Shown: one piece after another, positions 21,613 through 22,919 of the stretch
How positions within the stretch are numbered: the stretch's first letter is position 1
How the letters are laid out: each line of letters opens with the position of its first letter
Origin: Bacillota bacterium
Lineage (GTDB): Bacteria > Bacillota > Clostridia > Acetivibrionales > JAFADI01
Direction of reading: 5' to 3'
Assembly: GCA_023424965.1 (NCBI GenBank)
Contig: JAFADI010000149.1
Span: forward strand, 1 to 22,919
Length of the DNA: 22,919 bases
Position numbers and translations under genes: made by a program
The notes under the pieces: generated by a model
Told to the model about the DNA's origin: nothing
Database searches by the model: none
Seen by the model: only the letters and a program-made list of their open reading frames with translations

Positions 21613-22065
21613 CTATACACCTACGCCCCGTTCAATCAAGTGAATCTGTTCAACTTTCTTTGCCGAATTGCTGTTGGCGTCAAACGTCAGGTTTAGCCAG
21701 AGGTCAACCAGGGAGCTCACTATTTTTGGTCCTATGATCAGCGCCCCCATGCACATGATGTTTGCATCATTGCTGAGTATGGACCTTTCGGTGGAATAGA
21801 CATCATGGCACACCGCTGCATAGGCCCCCTTCACCTTATTCGCCGCCACCGCCATGCCGATGCCCGTTCCGCATATGAGTATACCCCTCTCACAGGCGCC
21901 TTCCGACACTTTTTTTGCCACAGTATATGCAATATTCGGATAATCCACCGGTTCCTTGCTGTAAGTTCCCACGTCAATAAACTCATGCCCTTTGCCACTG
22001 AACTCGTCAATGATCATTTTCTTGAAGTCAAAACCCCATTGGTCGCTTCCGATTGCAATTTTCAT
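21613..22065 (-). CDS. RpiB/LacAB-family sugar-phosphate isomerase (EryI-like)
   Basis: A 150-residue protein with the RpiB fold. The active-site cysteine is C65 in ILICGTGIGMAVAANK, H87 is in VCHDVYSTERS, and SNDANIMCMGALIIG (98-112) follows. Ribose-5-phosphate isomerase B normally starts GSDHAGF; here it reads GSDQWGF, so two residues at the substrate pocket differ. Standing 22 bp behind a divergent TIM homologue, it resembles EryI, which converts a tetrulose 4-phosphate to erythrose 4-phosphate in erythritol breakdown. The ATG at 22065 is chosen over upstream in-frame ATG codons because the domain starts there and GGGAG lies about six to seven bases upstream. Confidence 0.88.
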   Translation of the reverse strand: MKIAIGSDQWGFDFKKMIIDEFSGKGHEFIDVGTYSKEPVDYPNIAYTVAKKVSEGACERGILICGTGIGMAVAANKVKGAYAAVCHDVYSTERSILSNDANIMCMGALIIGPKIVSSLVDLWLNLTFDANSNSAKKVEQIHLIERGVGV

Positions 22066-22087
22066 CTCCGTCACTCCCTTCATCCCG

Positions 22088-22867
22088 TTATTTTTCCGCA
22101 TAGACTGCATCTTTTACCAGCCTGAGCATCTCCTTATACGACTCGATTTTCAAGCTTGCCCTGCCGACGAATATCCCGTCGATATCTGGTTTTGAAATCA
22201 ATTCGCCGGCGTTCTCCGCTGAAACGCTTCCGCCATAGATGATTGAAAACTCCGCTCCGTCTCCGGATTCCGGATACAGGCCTGCCAGGTAGCCCCTGAT
22301 AAATTTATGTATTTCTTCCGCGTAGCCGGCATCGGCGGCCTGGTCCTTTCCGATGGCCCATACCGGCTCATAGGCATAAACGACTTTTTTTGCCGCCTCG
22401 AGATCAAGTCCCAGCAATGCGGTTTTTATCTCCATGGCCAGGAATTCCCTGGTAAGGTTCTTCTCTTTTTCCTCCTCATCCTCTCCAATGCAAAAGATCG
22501 GTATCAAGCCGTGCTCCAATGCCTTTTTTATCTTCAGGTTGACGGTAGTGTGGTTTTCACCGAACATAGCCCGGCGTTCTGAATGCCCGATTTCTATGTA
22601 TTTTATTCCCATGTCCTTTAAGGACAGCACCGATACCTCTCCTGTAAATGCGCCCTTATCCTCCCAGCACATGTTTTGTGCCCCGACATTGACATCACTT
22701 CCGGCCAGTATGCCGCTCACCCTGTGGATGGCGGTAAAAGACGGAAGGACAAACAATTCCACATCCTTTTCCGATCTTATGCTTTCTTTGAGTACTTCCG
22801 CATAGGCAATTGCCTCCTGGTCTTTGAAAAACATTTTCCAGCCCGAACCGAAGATTGGTTTTTTCAT
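22088..22867 (-). CDS. Triosephosphate isomerase homologue, probably EryH/LerI-type tetrulose-phosphate isomerase
   Basis: A 259-residue TIM barrel keeping K11 (GSGWKM), H95 (IEIGHSERR), E167 (YAYEPVWAIG) and the phosphate loop YGGSVSAEN (211-219). In true triosephosphate isomerase the residue before Trp-Lys is Asn, part of the oxyanion hole. Here it is Gly, and in the EryH group, as I recall it, Ser. VGAQNMCWEDKGAFTGEVS (61-79) is also close to the EryH pattern. Together with the RpiB-like neighbour this suggests interconversion of tetrulose phosphates, not glycolysis. The ATG at 22867 follows GAGGTG; a GTG two codons upstream is less likely. It is the first visible gene of the operon; more genes may lie past the window. 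Confidence 0.9.
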   Translation of the reverse strand: MKKPIFGSGWKMFFKDQEAIAYAEVLKESIRSEKDVELFVLPSFTAIHRVSGILAGSDVNVGAQNMCWEDKGAFTGEVSVLSLKDMGIKYIEIGHSERRAMFGENHTTVNLKIKKALEHGLIPIFCIGEDEEEKEKNLTREFLAMEIKTALLGLDLEAAKKVVYAYEPVWAIGKDQAADAGYAEEIHKFIRGYLAGLYPESGDGAEFSIIYGGSVSAENAGELISKPDIDGIFVGRASLKIESYKEMLRLVKDAVYAEK

Positions 22868-22919
22868 ATACACACCTCTACACTTTTTTGTAACCCCATA
22901 GGTCTAAAGCACATTGCAA

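Overview
The window looks like chromosomal DNA of a Gram-positive Clostridia-type Firmicute of medium GC. The reasons are strong Shine-Dalgarno sites with several TTG and GTG starts, sigma-A-like promoters, a YesM/YesN-type two-component pair beside a lipoprotein-dependent sugar ABC transporter, and HxlR and TetR regulators. Species or family cannot be fixed from the sequence alone. No rRNA, tRNA, CRISPR array or prophage was seen.

Layout. (1) 1-4439 (+): two subunits of a heterodimeric ABC exporter; the first is cut by the window edge, and the second carries a repeat-rich insertion of about 450 residues between its first two membrane helices. (2) 4516-5334 (+): a pyrroline-5-carboxylate-reductase-like protein, followed by a hairpin terminator. 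(3) 5413-6806: a nitroreductase and an ABM-domain monooxygenase (-), divergent from an HxlR regulator (+); this looks like a small electrophile or redox-stress switch. (4) 6880-12804 (-): solute-binding lipoprotein, two sugar permeases, a YesN-like response regulator and a YesM-like histidine kinase. No transporter ATPase is present, so a shared one is implied. (5) 13061-16283 (+), divergent from (4): a DHDPS-family aldolase/lyase, an iron-containing alcohol dehydrogenase and an RraA-family aldolase-like protein. (6) 16284-19350: a module that interrupts the metabolic genes. It holds a cluster of REP-like palindromic repeats, a methyltransferase, a TetR regulator with a very clear operator, and a REP-associated tyrosine transposase (RAYT) flanked by inverted copies of the same repeat. 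(7) 19265-22867 (-): EryH-like triosephosphate-isomerase homologue, RpiB/EryI-like isomerase, lactonase-type metallo-beta-lactamase and a Tm-1-like (UPF0261) protein.

Interpretation. Blocks 4, 5 and 7 together suggest uptake and breakdown of an unusual sugar, sugar acid or polyol: import by the ABC system, then aldolase, dehydrogenase and lactonase steps, then tetrulose-phosphate isomerisation toward erythrose 4-phosphate. The substrate is unknown and the pathway is inference. The most unusual observations are the two nested repeat families inserted in an extracellular loop of the ABC exporter (1491-2732), and the RAYT/REP system, whose repeats appear to have supplied the last 30 or so codons of the neighbouring Tm-1-like gene (19265-19350).
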